From Burkholderia sp. L27(2015) (lineage in GTDB: Bacteria > Pseudomonadota > Gammaproteobacteria > Burkholderiales > Burkholderiaceae): a stretch of 64,000 bases of DNA. The stretch covers positions 586,389 to 650,388 of the forward strand of contig NZ_LMUX01000021.1 in NCBI RefSeq assembly GCF_009765705.1, written 5' to 3'. Positions 56,414 to 64,000 of the stretch are shown one piece after another; the stretch's first letter is position 1; every line of letters begins with the position of its first letter. Under the pieces are notes generated by a model, which saw only the letters and a list, made by a program, of their open reading frames with translations, searched no databases and was not told the DNA's origin. A program made the translations under genes and the position numbers.

Positions 56414-57937
56414 CTAAAAAGTCGCACCGCGGGTGGCATGGCTCGGGCCATGGCCGGGGTCGTGTTTGGCGTCGTGGTTGGTGTCATGTCCGACGTCGCG
56501 GTTTTCCAGCGGAACCGGCTCCGGCGCAATCCGCCAGCCAACCATCGTAACGGTCAGTCCGGCGACATCTCGAGCTGGCTCGGTGGCGTCCCGAGCAGGC
56601 CCGCTGGCCTCCCAATGCGGCGCCGCACGGTTGTGCAAACGCAAGCTCAGGTGGTGGTGTTCGGCGATCCTGTGTGCAATCGCCAGGCCCAGCCCGCTAC
56701 CGACGGCCCCCGCTTTGGAAGCCGCTATGCCGCGGTAGAAGCGGTCGAACACGCGCTCGGTTTCGCTGTGCGCAATACCGGGCCCCTCGTCCTGGACCTC
56801 AAGCACGATGTGTCCGTCCTCGCGTGCGAGTGTCACGTCGACTCGGCTTTTTGCCGGGGCGTAGCGCACCGCGTTGTCGACCAGGTTGCGCAAGCACACG
56901 AACAGCGCGGCCGCGTCGCCCTCCACCCAATAGAGACCGGCGTCGCGCACCACCAGTCCGAGATCGATATGCTTTTGGCCCGCCAACGGCGCGTATTCCC
57001 CGACGACCTCGCCCGCAAGCGCTTCAAGGTTCACCGGAGCGAACGCCGAGTCCACCGCCGCGTCGCTGCGCGCCAGCATCAATAGCTGTTGCACCAGGTG
57101 GATCATCCGGTTCAACCGTTCGTCGAGCTTGGTCAGCATCACCGCGCGGGTCGCTTCGAGCGGTTCCAACTGGACCAGTTGCAGTTGCAGCTTGAGCGCA
57201 GTGAGCGGTGAGCGCAGTTCGTGCGCGGCGTCAGCCACGAACAGCCGCTGCGCCTGCAAGGCGGCCGCGAGTTGCCCGAGCAGCGTATTGAGGGCGCTGA
57301 CCAGCGGCCGGATTTCGGTGGGAACGCTTGCGGCCGACGCAAGCGGCGCGAGGCTGTCCGGGGTGCGCGTGCCGATCGCACGCGCCAGTGTGCTCAATGG
57401 CCGCAGCCCGCGCCCCACCACCACCCAGATAAACAGCGCCACCAGTGGCAAGCCGGCGACGATGGGCAGCACCGTGCGCCATGCCATGCGGGCCGCCAAC
57501 GCGTCACGCACCCATGTCGGTTGAGCGACCTGGACGAAGCGGTCCGGACCGCTGAGCACGAATACGCGCCAGCGCTGATCGTAGGCGCGCAAGTAATTCA
57601 GACCAGGCGGTTCGAGATGGGTCAGTGCAAATTTTTCGGAGGATTGGTAAAGCACATGGCCGTTCAGATCCCACACGGCAACCGTCACCTTATCCTCAGC
57701 CACCTCTTTGAACCGCGGATCGCTGAGCACTGCCCCGCTGGCCGAAATATGACCGGGCAAAGTGACCGCGATCGCTTCCAACTGGTAATCGAACAGTTCG
57801 TTGGCCTCATGCCGCACCTGCAGATAGAGCGCGACGCCCGCCGTCACCGCAGCGACCAGCAAGCCGCCAATTAGCCAACCCAGTAGCCAGCGCCGAATCG
57901 AGGTCATTGCGGTCGTGCTCACGCGTTTATCGCTCAT
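56414..57937 (-). CDS. Sensor histidine kinase, QseC/PmrB-like
   Basis: A 507-residue membrane kinase. TM1 (about 15-36), periplasmic sensor (about 37-165, with QLEAIAVTLPGHISASGA), TM2 (about 170-190), HAMP, the phospho-His in VADAAHELRSPLTALKLQL (about 235) and ATPase motifs DNAVRYAP (N box) and DEGPGIAHSE (G1). The C-terminus goes about 80 residues beyond the usual end. It contains two 7-residue PARDxxG repeats and then five His-rich tetrapeptides (G483-T502: GHDT, NHDA, KHDP, GHGP, SHAT) encoded by 12-bp units. The start overlaps the regulator stop (ATGA). Confidence 0.92.
   Translation of the reverse strand: MSDKRVSTTAMTSIRRWLLGWLIGGLLVAAVTAGVALYLQVRHEANELFDYQLEAIAVTLPGHISASGAVLSDPRFKEVAEDKVTVAVWDLNGHVLYQSSEKFALTHLEPPGLNYLRAYDQRWRVFVLSGPDRFVQVAQPTWVRDALAARMAWRTVLPIVAGLPLVALFIWVVVGRGLRPLSTLARAIGTRTPDSLAPLASAASVPTEIRPLVSALNTLLGQLAAALQAQRLFVADAAHELRSPLTALKLQLQLVQLEPLEATRAVMLTKLDERLNRMIHLVQQLLMLARSDAAVDSAFAPVNLEALAGEVVGEYAPLAGQKHIDLGLVVRDAGLYWVEGDAAALFVCLRNLVDNAVRYAPAKSRVDVTLAREDGHIVLEVQDEGPGIAHSETERVFDRFYRGIAASKAGAVGSGLGLAIAHRIAEHHHLSLRLHNRAAPHWEASGPARDATEPARDVAGLTVTMVGWRIAPEPVPLENRDVGHDTNHDAKHDPGHGPSHATRGATF
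56432..56491. repeat. 12-bp units encoding a His-rich kinase tail
   Basis: Five successive 12-bp units encode the tetrapeptides GHDT, NHDA, KHDP, GHGP and SHAT at the C-terminus of the histidine kinase. The His at the second position is kept in every unit while other positions drift. Confidence 0.85.
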
Positions 57938-58626
57938 GCGCTATCGGTCAGCCGATAGCCGACTCCGCGTACGGTCGCGATACGCGCCGCGCCGATTTTC
58001 TTGCGCAGACCGTGCATGAAGACTTCGATCGTGTTGCTGCCGACCTCCTCGCCCCAGCCGTATAGCTTGTCCTCGAGCACTGCGCGCGAAAGCACCTTGC
58101 CGGGGTTGAGCATCAAGGCATGCAACACCGCGAACTCGCGTACCGACAAATGCAACGGCGCACCTTCGAGCAATACCGTGTGACCCGCGTCGTCGAGTTC
58201 GATGCCGGCGTAGTTGAGCTTGGCCTGAACCTGACCATGACGGCGGCGCAGCAAGGCACGCACGCGCGCGGCCAATTCGGGCAGATCGAAGGGTTTGGCG
58301 AGATAGTCGTCGGCACCGGCGTCCAGCCCAGCTACTAACTCGTGGGTAGAATCGCGCGCAGTGATGACAAGCACCGGCGCCGTGCCGCGATCGGCCTGCG
58401 CACCCTCGCTTGCACCCTGACTGGCACGGTAGCGCTTGAGCACTTCGAGTCCGTCGCGCTTGGGCAGGCCCAGATCGAGGAGGATCAGGTCATAGACGAG
58501 CGAGCGCAGCGACAGCTCGGCGGCTTCACCATCGCACACCCAGTCGACCGCGTGGCCTTCGGCCCTGAGCGCGTCGCGTACGTTTTCTCCGATCATTGGG
58601 TCGTCTTCGACCAGCAGCAGGCGCAT
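57934..58626 (-). CDS. OmpR/QseB-type response regulator
   Basis: A 230-residue regulator: receiver domain (1-120, MRLLLVEDDPMIGENV; phospho-Asp in DLILLDLGLP, about 51; Lys in DYLAKPFDLPEL) and winged-helix OmpR domain (about 130-228, LHLSVREFAVLHALMLNPGK to VRGVGYRLT). ATG at 58626 has AAGGA upstream. It overlaps the kinase gene by four bases. Target genes are not visible. Confidence 0.94.
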   Translation of the reverse strand: MRLLLVEDDPMIGENVRDALRAEGHAVDWVCDGEAAELSLRSLVYDLILLDLGLPKRDGLEVLKRYRASQGASEGAQADRGTAPVLVITARDSTHELVAGLDAGADDYLAKPFDLPELAARVRALLRRRHGQVQAKLNYAGIELDDAGHTVLLEGAPLHLSVREFAVLHALMLNPGKVLSRAVLEDKLYGWGEEVGSNTIEVFMHGLRKKIGAARIATVRGVGYRLTDSA

Positions 58627-58747
58627 CCGGGTTCCTTGAAAGCGAGAGACAGGCACCGGCGTGAGCCTGGCGTGAGCGATTGTCTCGCAGCGCGGCTTAA
58701 GGCTCGCTTAATAGCCACTGCGTGGTCAATCAGCCATCGTCCAGCGA

Positions 58748-59350
58748 TTACTGTCCTGACGCAAGGCTGCGCAACTGAAAGCGTCCATCCGTATTAAACA
58801 GCCACGACTCCATCAAATCGACCCGGCCGGCGCGATCGAGCAAAGCCGTGGGCGGCACGGGCAGAGGCGCCGCCCGACGCAGGCTGCTGATCGCCGCGGC
58901 CTCAACCTCATCGTCGCCATTGGTGCGATACACGGAGGAATGCAATACCCGGCCATCGCGATCGATCGTAAACGACACCACCACAACCGAGCGCAACATC
59001 GGCTGTAACTCGTGCGACGCTCGACCGGGGTTGCTTTGCATCACCTTCTCGGCAACCACCTCCTTGTACTGGTCGGCTGTGGCCGCGTACTGGCGTTGCT
59101 GCGGACTCAGGTTGTTGTTGCTGCTTCCGCCCGGCACCAGACCGCTGCCGCAACCCGCCAGCAGACTCAGCGTCGCGACGGCCGCCAACGCGTATATCGC
59201 GGCTCGCTTGCCAGCTGGCTTAAAGCCGGGCTCACGAGCCGACTCACAACCGAACTCACCAGCGGCCTCACACGCGGGCTTGCAAGCCGCACGATTGCCT
59301 GAGCTGTTGTCGAAAGCGCGCCCGAAACTACCGCCTGGATATCGGATCAT
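58748..59350 (-). CDS. TonB-C-like lipoprotein with repeat-built N-terminal extension
   Basis: A 200-residue protein. The C-terminal part (about 110-195, SVVVVSFTIDRDGRVLHSSVYR and EVEAAAISSLRRAAPLPVPP) is a TonB C-terminal-like/energy-transducer domain. A lipobox LSLLAGC with Cys67 follows a hydrophobic signal (AIYALAAVATLSLLAG), but a 45-residue stretch precedes it. That stretch (A22-R49) is seven tetrapeptides ACKP, ACEA, AGEF, GCES, AREP, GFKP, AGKR. ATG at 59350 has GAGG upstream at nine bases; alternatives are 59359 and 59446. Normal lipoprotein signals start directly before the KR, so the start or the export of this protein is odd. Located upstream of the QseB-like gene, same strand. 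Confidence 0.7.
   Translation of the reverse strand: MIRYPGGSFGRAFDNSSGNRAACKPACEAAGEFGCESAREPGFKPAGKRAAIYALAAVATLSLLAGCGSGLVPGGSSNNNLSPQQRQYAATADQYKEVVAEKVMQSNPGRASHELQPMLRSVVVVSFTIDRDGRVLHSSVYRTNGDDEVEAAAISSLRRAAPLPVPPTALLDRAGRVDLMESWLFNTDGRFQLRSLASGQ
59204..59287. repeat. Seven 12-bp units in the lipoprotein N-terminus
   Basis: Degenerate units with CTCAC at 12-bp spacing on the plus strand encode seven tetrapeptides at residues 22-49, directly before the lipoprotein signal. Confidence 0.85.
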
Positions 59351-59496
59351 CCGAGTCATCCTCAAAAATAAGTCGATGCGATCAGCATAGTCTTCCGGCG
59401 TGACACTGTCGAGGTCGAGCCGTCGGGTTTGATCACCGGGCCGCACGCCATTCGCGATGCGGTCGCACGTTCACGATGAAATGCCGTTAAAATTTG

Positions 59497-59524
59497 AGCG
59501 TTATTACTTTCACTATATAACGCT
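59497..59524 (+). promoter_or_regulatory. ModE-type operator upstream of modBC
   Basis: AGCGTTAT (59497-59504) and ATAACGCT (59517-59524) form a perfect 8-bp inverted repeat with 12 nt between. The arms match the CGTTAT/ATAACG half-sites of ModE operators, and TATATAAC at the downstream arm can serve as a -10 region, so a repressor bound here would block the promoter of the molybdate genes when molybdate is plentiful. Confidence 0.7.
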
Positions 59525-59539
59525 ACCGGAGCGCTATCC

Positions 59540-59665
59540 ATGACTAACCTTTGGACTCGATCACGCGGCAACAGACCGTCCAACGGTAGCAGTTGTGGAA
59601 TTCGCGCCCGGCATTCGTCGCGATCCGCCCTCTCTGTGCAGGGTGCTGGACAACGCCTGAAATGA
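59540..59665 (+). CDS. Short leader-like reading frame before modBC
   Basis: A 41-codon frame with a good ribosome-binding site (GGAG, 8 nt before ATG) directly after the ModE-type site. Its TGA overlaps the modBC start (ATGA). The Arg/Ser-rich sequence (MTNLWTRSRGNRPSNG) resembles nothing I know and is not ModA. It could be a leader peptide, a coupling frame or the remnant of a deleted gene. The strong start signals and the overlap are the only evidence. Confidence 0.4.
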   Translation: MTNLWTRSRGNRPSNGSSCGIRARHSSRSALSVQGAGQRLK

Positions 59666-61764
59666 GCCGCCGCAACGCCGCTCCGCTTGGCTGGCTAGCC
59701 CTGCTGCTGGCCGCTTATCTTTGCGCGCCGTTGCTCTCGGCGTTGCCGCAAATCGGCACGTCCGACTGGCGTGGCATGGACGTATCGACGCTAAGCCGCG
59801 CATTACTGGTTTCAGTCGCCAGCGCATCGGTGGCGACCGTATTGATCGGGCTCGGCGGTATTCCACTGGGCTATCTGCTGGCGCGCTCGCGCAGCCGCGC
59901 GCTCGGTGTGCTGGGCTTTGTCGTGCAATTGCCGCTGGCCTTGCCACCGCTGGCAAGCGGCGTGTTGCTGCTGTTTCTATTCGGCCCCTACAGCCCCGTC
60001 GGCCTATTTGCGCCGGGCCTCACCGACTCGTTCACCGGCATCGTGCTCGCCCAGATCTTCGTCGCGGCGCCCTTTTTGATCGTCGCCGCACGCTCCGGGT
60101 TCGGTGCGCTCGACCCGGGCCTGGAAGATGTCGCCGCCACGCTGGGTCATGGACCGTGGCGTTGTTTTATTTCGATCAGCCTGCCGCTTGCCTGGGCCAC
60201 GATACGTGCCGGATTGTTGCTGTCGTGGCTGCGTGGTTTCGGTGAGTTCGGCGCGACAGTGATGGTCGCGTACCACCCGTATTCGTTGCCGGTCTATACC
60301 TATGTCGCGTTCGGCGGCCAGGGACTGCCTGCGATGTTGCCGTTGCTCGTGCCCACGCTCGCTATTGCGATAGCCGTCGCCTTGCTGGCCTCCTGGCAAC
60401 GCCGCATCACACCGCAGCGCATCGACGACAACGCCTTGACCGCCGACAACTTGCTGGTGCCACGCCCCGCATCGTCCCCGTCAATACCGTCCAGCCCCGC
60501 ATCTCTCTCGTCCTCTGCGTTCGAGGCGCAGCCGGGCGTCGACGCATTGCCCACGCCCTCGTTACGCCTGCGGGTACGGCAGCAGCTAGGCGAGTTCACG
60601 CTCGACATCGACTGGCACGCACGCTCGCGCCGCTTGGCGATACTCGGCGCCTCGGGTTCCGGAAAATCAATGACCTTGCGGCTACTTGCCGGATTGACCG
60701 AGGCACCGCGGCAAGACGCAGCGGGCCCCGCGCACACCTCGTTTTGCTCGCTGATCATCGGCGAGGAGAGTCTGAGCGCGCTGGTGCCCGCCGCGCGCGA
60801 GCTCGGTTATGTTCCGCAGGATTACGGGCTGTTCCCGCACATGACGGTCGCTGAACAACTGGCATTCCCAGTGGGCGCACAGGCCGCGCTCGCGCGTGAC
60901 TGGCTGCTGCACCTCGGGCTGTCGGGGCTTGAGGCGCGCAAGCCGGCAGCGCTCTCGCTGGGTCAGCGCCAGCGTGTCGCGCTGGCCCGCGCGCTGGTTC
61001 GTCCATGCCGCCTGATCCTGCTCGACGAACCATTTTCCGCGCTCGACACGCCGCGCCGACGCCAGCTCAGGCAGACGCTGCGGGCGCTCCAAAACGAACT
61101 CAGCGCGACCACCATACTGGTGACTCACGACCCCGACGAGGCAGCACTGCTCGCCGACGAAATCCTGGTGCTCGACCGAGGGCAGGTGCTGCAAGCGGGC
61201 AAAACCGCAGCGTTGTTCAGCCGCCCCGCGAGTCTGCAGGTGGCAGCGCTGCTCGGTATTACCAATCTGGGTGTGGGGCACAAATGCACGCACGCGAGTA
61301 TCGCGATCGGCGGTGGCGTCGAGCTGATCGTGGACCCGGCGGCCATCGAGTCGGTGCCGGACGAAACCATGTCGCTGTTGTGGCGCATCGACCCGTGCGC
61401 TGTGCGAGTGATGGATAGTCTTGACGTTACGCAGCAGACAACGCCCGGCGTTTATCCCGCGCACCGGTGCGAACCGACCTTGAGCGCAGGGGTCTGGCTC
61501 ACGACGGTGAGTCTGGGCGGCATGGTGCTGCGTAGCACGCAACCGCCGGGCGACCAGAGCGATCGGAGCAACCGCGAAAATCAAGAAAGCACCGAAGGCG
61601 AATTCGCGAGCGAGCGCGGCGGCGTCAGCAAAGGCCGCCCAGGCGATCAGTGCTGGGTCAGCATCGCGCCGCAGGCCATCGATGTTTGGCGTGCACACGG
61701 CCCGCAGGAAACGCCGGGCTCACACGAACCACTCAAGCGCGGTGCAGCGGCCTCTGCAGCATAG
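59662..61764 (+). CDS. modBC: Fused molybdate ABC transporter permease-ATPase (ModB-ModC)
   Basis: A 700-residue fusion. Permease half (about 1-265): six helices with SVASASVATVLIGLGGIPLGYLL and the EAA-like loop GLEDVAATLGHGPWRCF, LRGFGEFGATVMV, typical ModB. A Ser/Pro-rich linker (about 275-300, PASSPSIPSSPASLSSS) joins the ATPase half: Walker A GASGSGKSM, Q-loop VPQDYGLFPHMTV, signature LSLGQRQR, Walker B LILLDEPFSALD and H-loop THD. A C-terminal region (about 540-700) is a degenerate MOBE-like extension with a polar, low-complexity end. No modA lies in the window. The 3' end overlaps the MFS gene by 32 nt. Confidence 0.87.
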   Translation: MSRRNAAPLGWLALLLAAYLCAPLLSALPQIGTSDWRGMDVSTLSRALLVSVASASVATVLIGLGGIPLGYLLARSRSRALGVLGFVVQLPLALPPLASGVLLLFLFGPYSPVGLFAPGLTDSFTGIVLAQIFVAAPFLIVAARSGFGALDPGLEDVAATLGHGPWRCFISISLPLAWATIRAGLLLSWLRGFGEFGATVMVAYHPYSLPVYTYVAFGGQGLPAMLPLLVPTLAIAIAVALLASWQRRITPQRIDDNALTADNLLVPRPASSPSIPSSPASLSSSAFEAQPGVDALPTPSLRLRVRQQLGEFTLDIDWHARSRRLAILGASGSGKSMTLRLLAGLTEAPRQDAAGPAHTSFCSLIIGEESLSALVPAARELGYVPQDYGLFPHMTVAEQLAFPVGAQAALARDWLLHLGLSGLEARKPAALSLGQRQRVALARALVRPCRLILLDEPFSALDTPRRRQLRQTLRALQNELSATTILVTHDPDEAALLADEILVLDRGQVLQAGKTAALFSRPASLQVAALLGITNLGVGHKCTHASIAIGGGVELIVDPAAIESVPDETMSLLWRIDPCAVRVMDSLDVTQQTTPGVYPAHRCEPTLSAGVWLTTVSLGGMVLRSTQPPGDQSDRSNRENQESTEGEFASERGGVSKGRPGDQCWVSIAPQAIDVWRAHGPQETPGSHEPLKRGAAASAA

Positions 61765-63139
61765 CCAGCAACGCCGCGGCGAACAGCACCACGCCCGAAT
61801 AGACGAAGCCGCGCGCAAGCCCCGCACCGTCGGAAACATGGCCGATTGCGACGGGCCCCACGATCTGCCCGAGCGCAAACACGACGGTGAAGGCGCTGAT
61901 GCCCCAACCCCACCGAGCAGCCGGCAGGTTATGCCGGACAAATGCCGTAGTCGAGGTCACGACCGACAGAAAGGTGGCACCGAACAGCGCGCCCGAGATA
62001 AACGCCGCGACCGGATGAGTGAACACCGCGGGCAACAGAGTCGCCACGCCCAGCAGCAGGTTGAGCAGCGCCAATGCACCGCCGCCGCGCGCGCGATCCA
62101 ACAACCGCGCCCATAGCCGGGCTGAAATCACGATCGCAACGCCCAGGAGCAGATAGAACGCGATGACCACCGTCGCGCTCATGCCCGCCTGGCGCAACAA
62201 CGCGATGATAAACGTCATGTAGCCGATGTAACCCACGCCGAACAGGCCGTAACTGGCGAGCGCCCAGGCAAAGCGAGTCCATCCATGCGCACCGGTGCGA
62301 CCCGCGTCACCTTCGGCACTGGGGTGCAATGCAGCGGCATGCTCACCGGTGGGCGCAGGTACAGCGATGGCCGTATCGGTGGGCGATGTCGCAACCGCAG
62401 CTTGTTTAGGCTTGAGGTCGGACAGCACTCGGGACGGCGCTTGGCTCCCCCTTCCGCCGTCGGCCGCACGACCGATTTTGCATGCGGCCCAAATCGCGCC
62501 TATGGAAAATACCGCGCAGCCAATTGCCAATGCGAGCCACGCGGACTGCCAGCCGTGCACGCGGGTCGTCAGCGCAAGAGGCACCAGCACCGACGACATC
62601 ACCACGCCCCAGCCGGTGCCACCGTAATAAATTCCGAGCAGCAAACCGCCATCCTTCGGATGTTCGGAAGCGAGACGCGCAGCCAACACACCGCCACACA
62701 CGACGATCAACGCACTGCCGATGCCGCTTGCGAGTCGCAGCGTCAGCAAGCCCGTATCGGCCAGCAGGAATGCACACACGCCCATCAACACGGTGGTGAG
62801 CAAGCACCCCCAATTGAACATGGCGGCAGCGCTCCAGCGCCGCAACAACCAGGGGCACATCAAGGCGCCGATCAGATAACCCGCCGCGTTGACGGTATTC
62901 ATGGTGCCGGCCTGGACGAAGCTCCAACCCAGATCGGCCTTCATCGGCGGCAACAGCAAGGCATAGGAAAAGCGCGCCATGCCCAGCGCAATTCCCATGC
63001 CCAGCGAAAGCGCGACGGCCTCGAACAATACAGTGAACCGCGTACGGGCTGGCCGTGTCGAACCGACAGGGCCGGCGGGGGAATCCAACGAGCGTGGGGA
63101 CAATATGCAAACTCCGCGATACCGATAATGTGGCGTCAT
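61733..63139 (-). CDS. YbfB/YjiJ-family MFS transporter
   Basis: A 468-residue 12-helix transporter. LSLGMGIALGMARFSYALLLPPMKADLGW near the N-terminus is the signature of the YbfB/YjiJ family, which has no well-established substrate. The central loop (about 220-285) is long and rich in Ala/Pro/Thr. ATG at 63139 is preferred to one 51 nt earlier. It is convergent with modBC (32-nt overlap) and divergent from the exonuclease gene. Confidence 0.87.
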   Translation of the reverse strand: MTPHYRYRGVCILSPRSLDSPAGPVGSTRPARTRFTVLFEAVALSLGMGIALGMARFSYALLLPPMKADLGWSFVQAGTMNTVNAAGYLIGALMCPWLLRRWSAAAMFNWGCLLTTVLMGVCAFLLADTGLLTLRLASGIGSALIVVCGGVLAARLASEHPKDGGLLLGIYYGGTGWGVVMSSVLVPLALTTRVHGWQSAWLALAIGCAVFSIGAIWAACKIGRAADGGRGSQAPSRVLSDLKPKQAAVATSPTDTAIAVPAPTGEHAAALHPSAEGDAGRTGAHGWTRFAWALASYGLFGVGYIGYMTFIIALLRQAGMSATVVIAFYLLLGVAIVISARLWARLLDRARGGGALALLNLLLGVATLLPAVFTHPVAAFISGALFGATFLSVVTSTTAFVRHNLPAARWGWGISAFTVVFALGQIVGPVAIGHVSDGAGLARGFVYSGVVLFAAALLAMLQRPLHRA

Positions 63140-63261
63140 TTTACGTCGGCGCGCTCGGCGATTGGCAACCGCCGGTGATATAAAACACAAGGCAACCGTA
63201 TGCAGCGCGGCGGGTCTCGACCGTTCTGACTATCGATTCAAGCTCATCGAGGAGAGCGCGT

Positions 63262-64000
63262 TTGGATTTGGTGATCGCCCGCCCGGAAGGTTTGTATTGC
63301 CCGTCCGGAGATTTTTATATCGATCCCTGGCGCCCGGTAGAACGGGCTGTGATCACTCACGCTCACGCGGACCATGCGCGCTGGGGCCATCGCCACTACC
63401 TTGCAACGCGCGATGGCGCCGGTGTATTACGCGCCAGGCTAGGCGACATTGATTTGCAGGCGCTACCCTACGGTGAAACCATCGACGTCAACGGCGTGCG
63501 CATTTCCTTGCACCCGGCGGGCCACGTGTTGGGCTCCGCGCAAGTACGAATCGAGTCGCGCGGCGAAGTATGGGTCGCCTCGGGCGACTACAAGGTCGAA
63601 CCCGATCCTACCTGCGCAGCGTTCGAAGCCGTGCGCTGCGACACCTTCATCACCGAATCGACCTTCGGCCTGCCGATTTACCGATGGCAAAGCGGCGGCG
63701 AGATCATGGCTGAGATCGACGCGTGGTGGCGCGCCAATGCGGAACTCGGCCGCACATCCATTTTGTTTTGTTATGCGTTCGGCAAGGCGCAACGGATACT
63801 CGCGGGCGTCGACCAGGCTATCGGTCCGATCTTTTGTCACGGCGCAATCGAGCCGCTCAATCGGGCCTATCGTGCCGCGGGCGTCAGGTTGCCCGAAACG
63901 CGCGCGGTGCCGGACGGCAACGCGGCAGAGTTCAAGCGAGCGCTGCTACTCGCACCGCCTTCGGCGCAGGGCAGCCCGTGGATGAAACGCTTTCCTGTGT
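63262..64000 (+). CDS. Ligase-associated DNA exonuclease, metallo-beta-lactamase fold (partial)
   Basis: The 246 visible residues of a beta-CASP-type MBL nuclease of the group encoded with ATP-dependent DNA ligases and Lhr-like helicases. The start is TTG at 63262, with GGAG seven bases before it; the first conserved residues follow directly (DLVIARPEGLYCPSGDFYID). HAHADHARWG is the metal motif 2, HPAGHVLGSAQ and SGDYK carry motifs 3 and 4. The window ends inside the gene at WMKRFPV, so the partner ligase and helicase are outside it. It probably works in DNA repair. Confidence 0.87.
   Translation, partial: MDLVIARPEGLYCPSGDFYIDPWRPVERAVITHAHADHARWGHRHYLATRDGAGVLRARLGDIDLQALPYGETIDVNGVRISLHPAGHVLGSAQVRIESRGEVWVASGDYKVEPDPTCAAFEAVRCDTFITESTFGLPIYRWQSGGEIMAEIDAWWRANAELGRTSILFCYAFGKAQRILAGVDQAIGPIFCHGAIEPLNRAYRAAGVRLPETRAVPDGNAAEFKRALLLAPPSAQGSPWMKRFPV

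Overview
The window is G+C-rich chromosomal DNA that reads as a betaproteobacterium, most likely a Burkholderiaceae member. This rests on family content: a FecI/FecR/TonB-receptor triad, a cyanide-insensitive-type bd oxidase with DUF2474, a fused ModBC, a membrane-anchored TAXI receptor, a FiwA-like protein, and many MFS/LysR/IclR catabolic clusters. The genus cannot be fixed from the sequence. No rRNA, tRNA, CRISPR array, transposase, integrase or prophage was seen.

Layout. 0-1 kb: a Phd/YefM-PIN toxin-antitoxin pair (toxin cut by the window edge) with an inverted-repeat operator, and the N-terminal stump of a bestrophin-like gene. 1-6.4 kb: operon cioA/cydA-cydB-DUF2474-FdhF/YdeP oxidoreductase, then a BON-domain protein followed by a 15-bp degenerate repeat array. 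6.8-9.8 kb: two alpha/beta hydrolases and a MarC protein. 9.8-14 kb: Fur-box-preceded fecI-fecR-TonB receptor. 14-19.6 kb: D-amino-acid oxidoreductase, divergent M19 dipeptidase, MFS and XRE-cupin regulator, headed by a LysR gene. 19.8-28.6 kb: SDR, IclR, MFS, enoyl-CoA hydratase, ADP-forming acyl-CoA synthetase, aldehyde dehydrogenase and LysR, apparently an acid-degradation locus. 28.7-33.8 kb: GH63-like glucosidase and glycogen-debranching-type enzyme, the latter with a long Ala-Gly hexanucleotide repeat. 34.3-38 kb: ArsR-SRPBCC pair, hydrolase, DUF4153 membrane protein. 38.2-43 kb: cueR-copZ-copA with two CueR-type promoters, convergent with an ECF sigma/anti-sigma pair. 43-50 kb: a one-strand cluster gntR-IlvD/Edd-ltnD-otnI-denD-MFS for sugar-acid use. 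50-56.3 kb: chemoreceptor, tannase-family esterase, TAXI receptor, ferredoxin and FiwA-like protein. 56.4-64 kb: QseBC-like two-component system, TonB-C-like lipoprotein, ModE-type operator with fused modBC, YbfB-type MFS, and the start of a ligase-associated DNA exonuclease.

Two window-wide themes stand out. First, short degenerate tandem arrays (6, 9, 12 or 15 bp units inside genes; 9-15 bp between genes) recur at gene ends, interdomain linkers and spacers; one 15-bp family with the core RASTCAAA is found both in a spacer at 5.9-6.0 kb and immediately after the start codon of an unrelated gene at 35.2 kb. Second, six convergent gene pairs end within 23 nt of each other or overlap by 32-59 nt, leaving no room for ordinary terminators.

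The best candidates for undescribed biology are the repeat-array phenomenon, the sugar-acid operon that lacks its usual kinase and aldolase but carries an IlvD/Edd dehydratase, the tannase-family protein that has lost both cysteines of the CS-D-HC motif, the M19 dipeptidase that lacks its N-terminal metal ligands, and the CIO-DUF2474-molybdopterin oxidoreductase operon.
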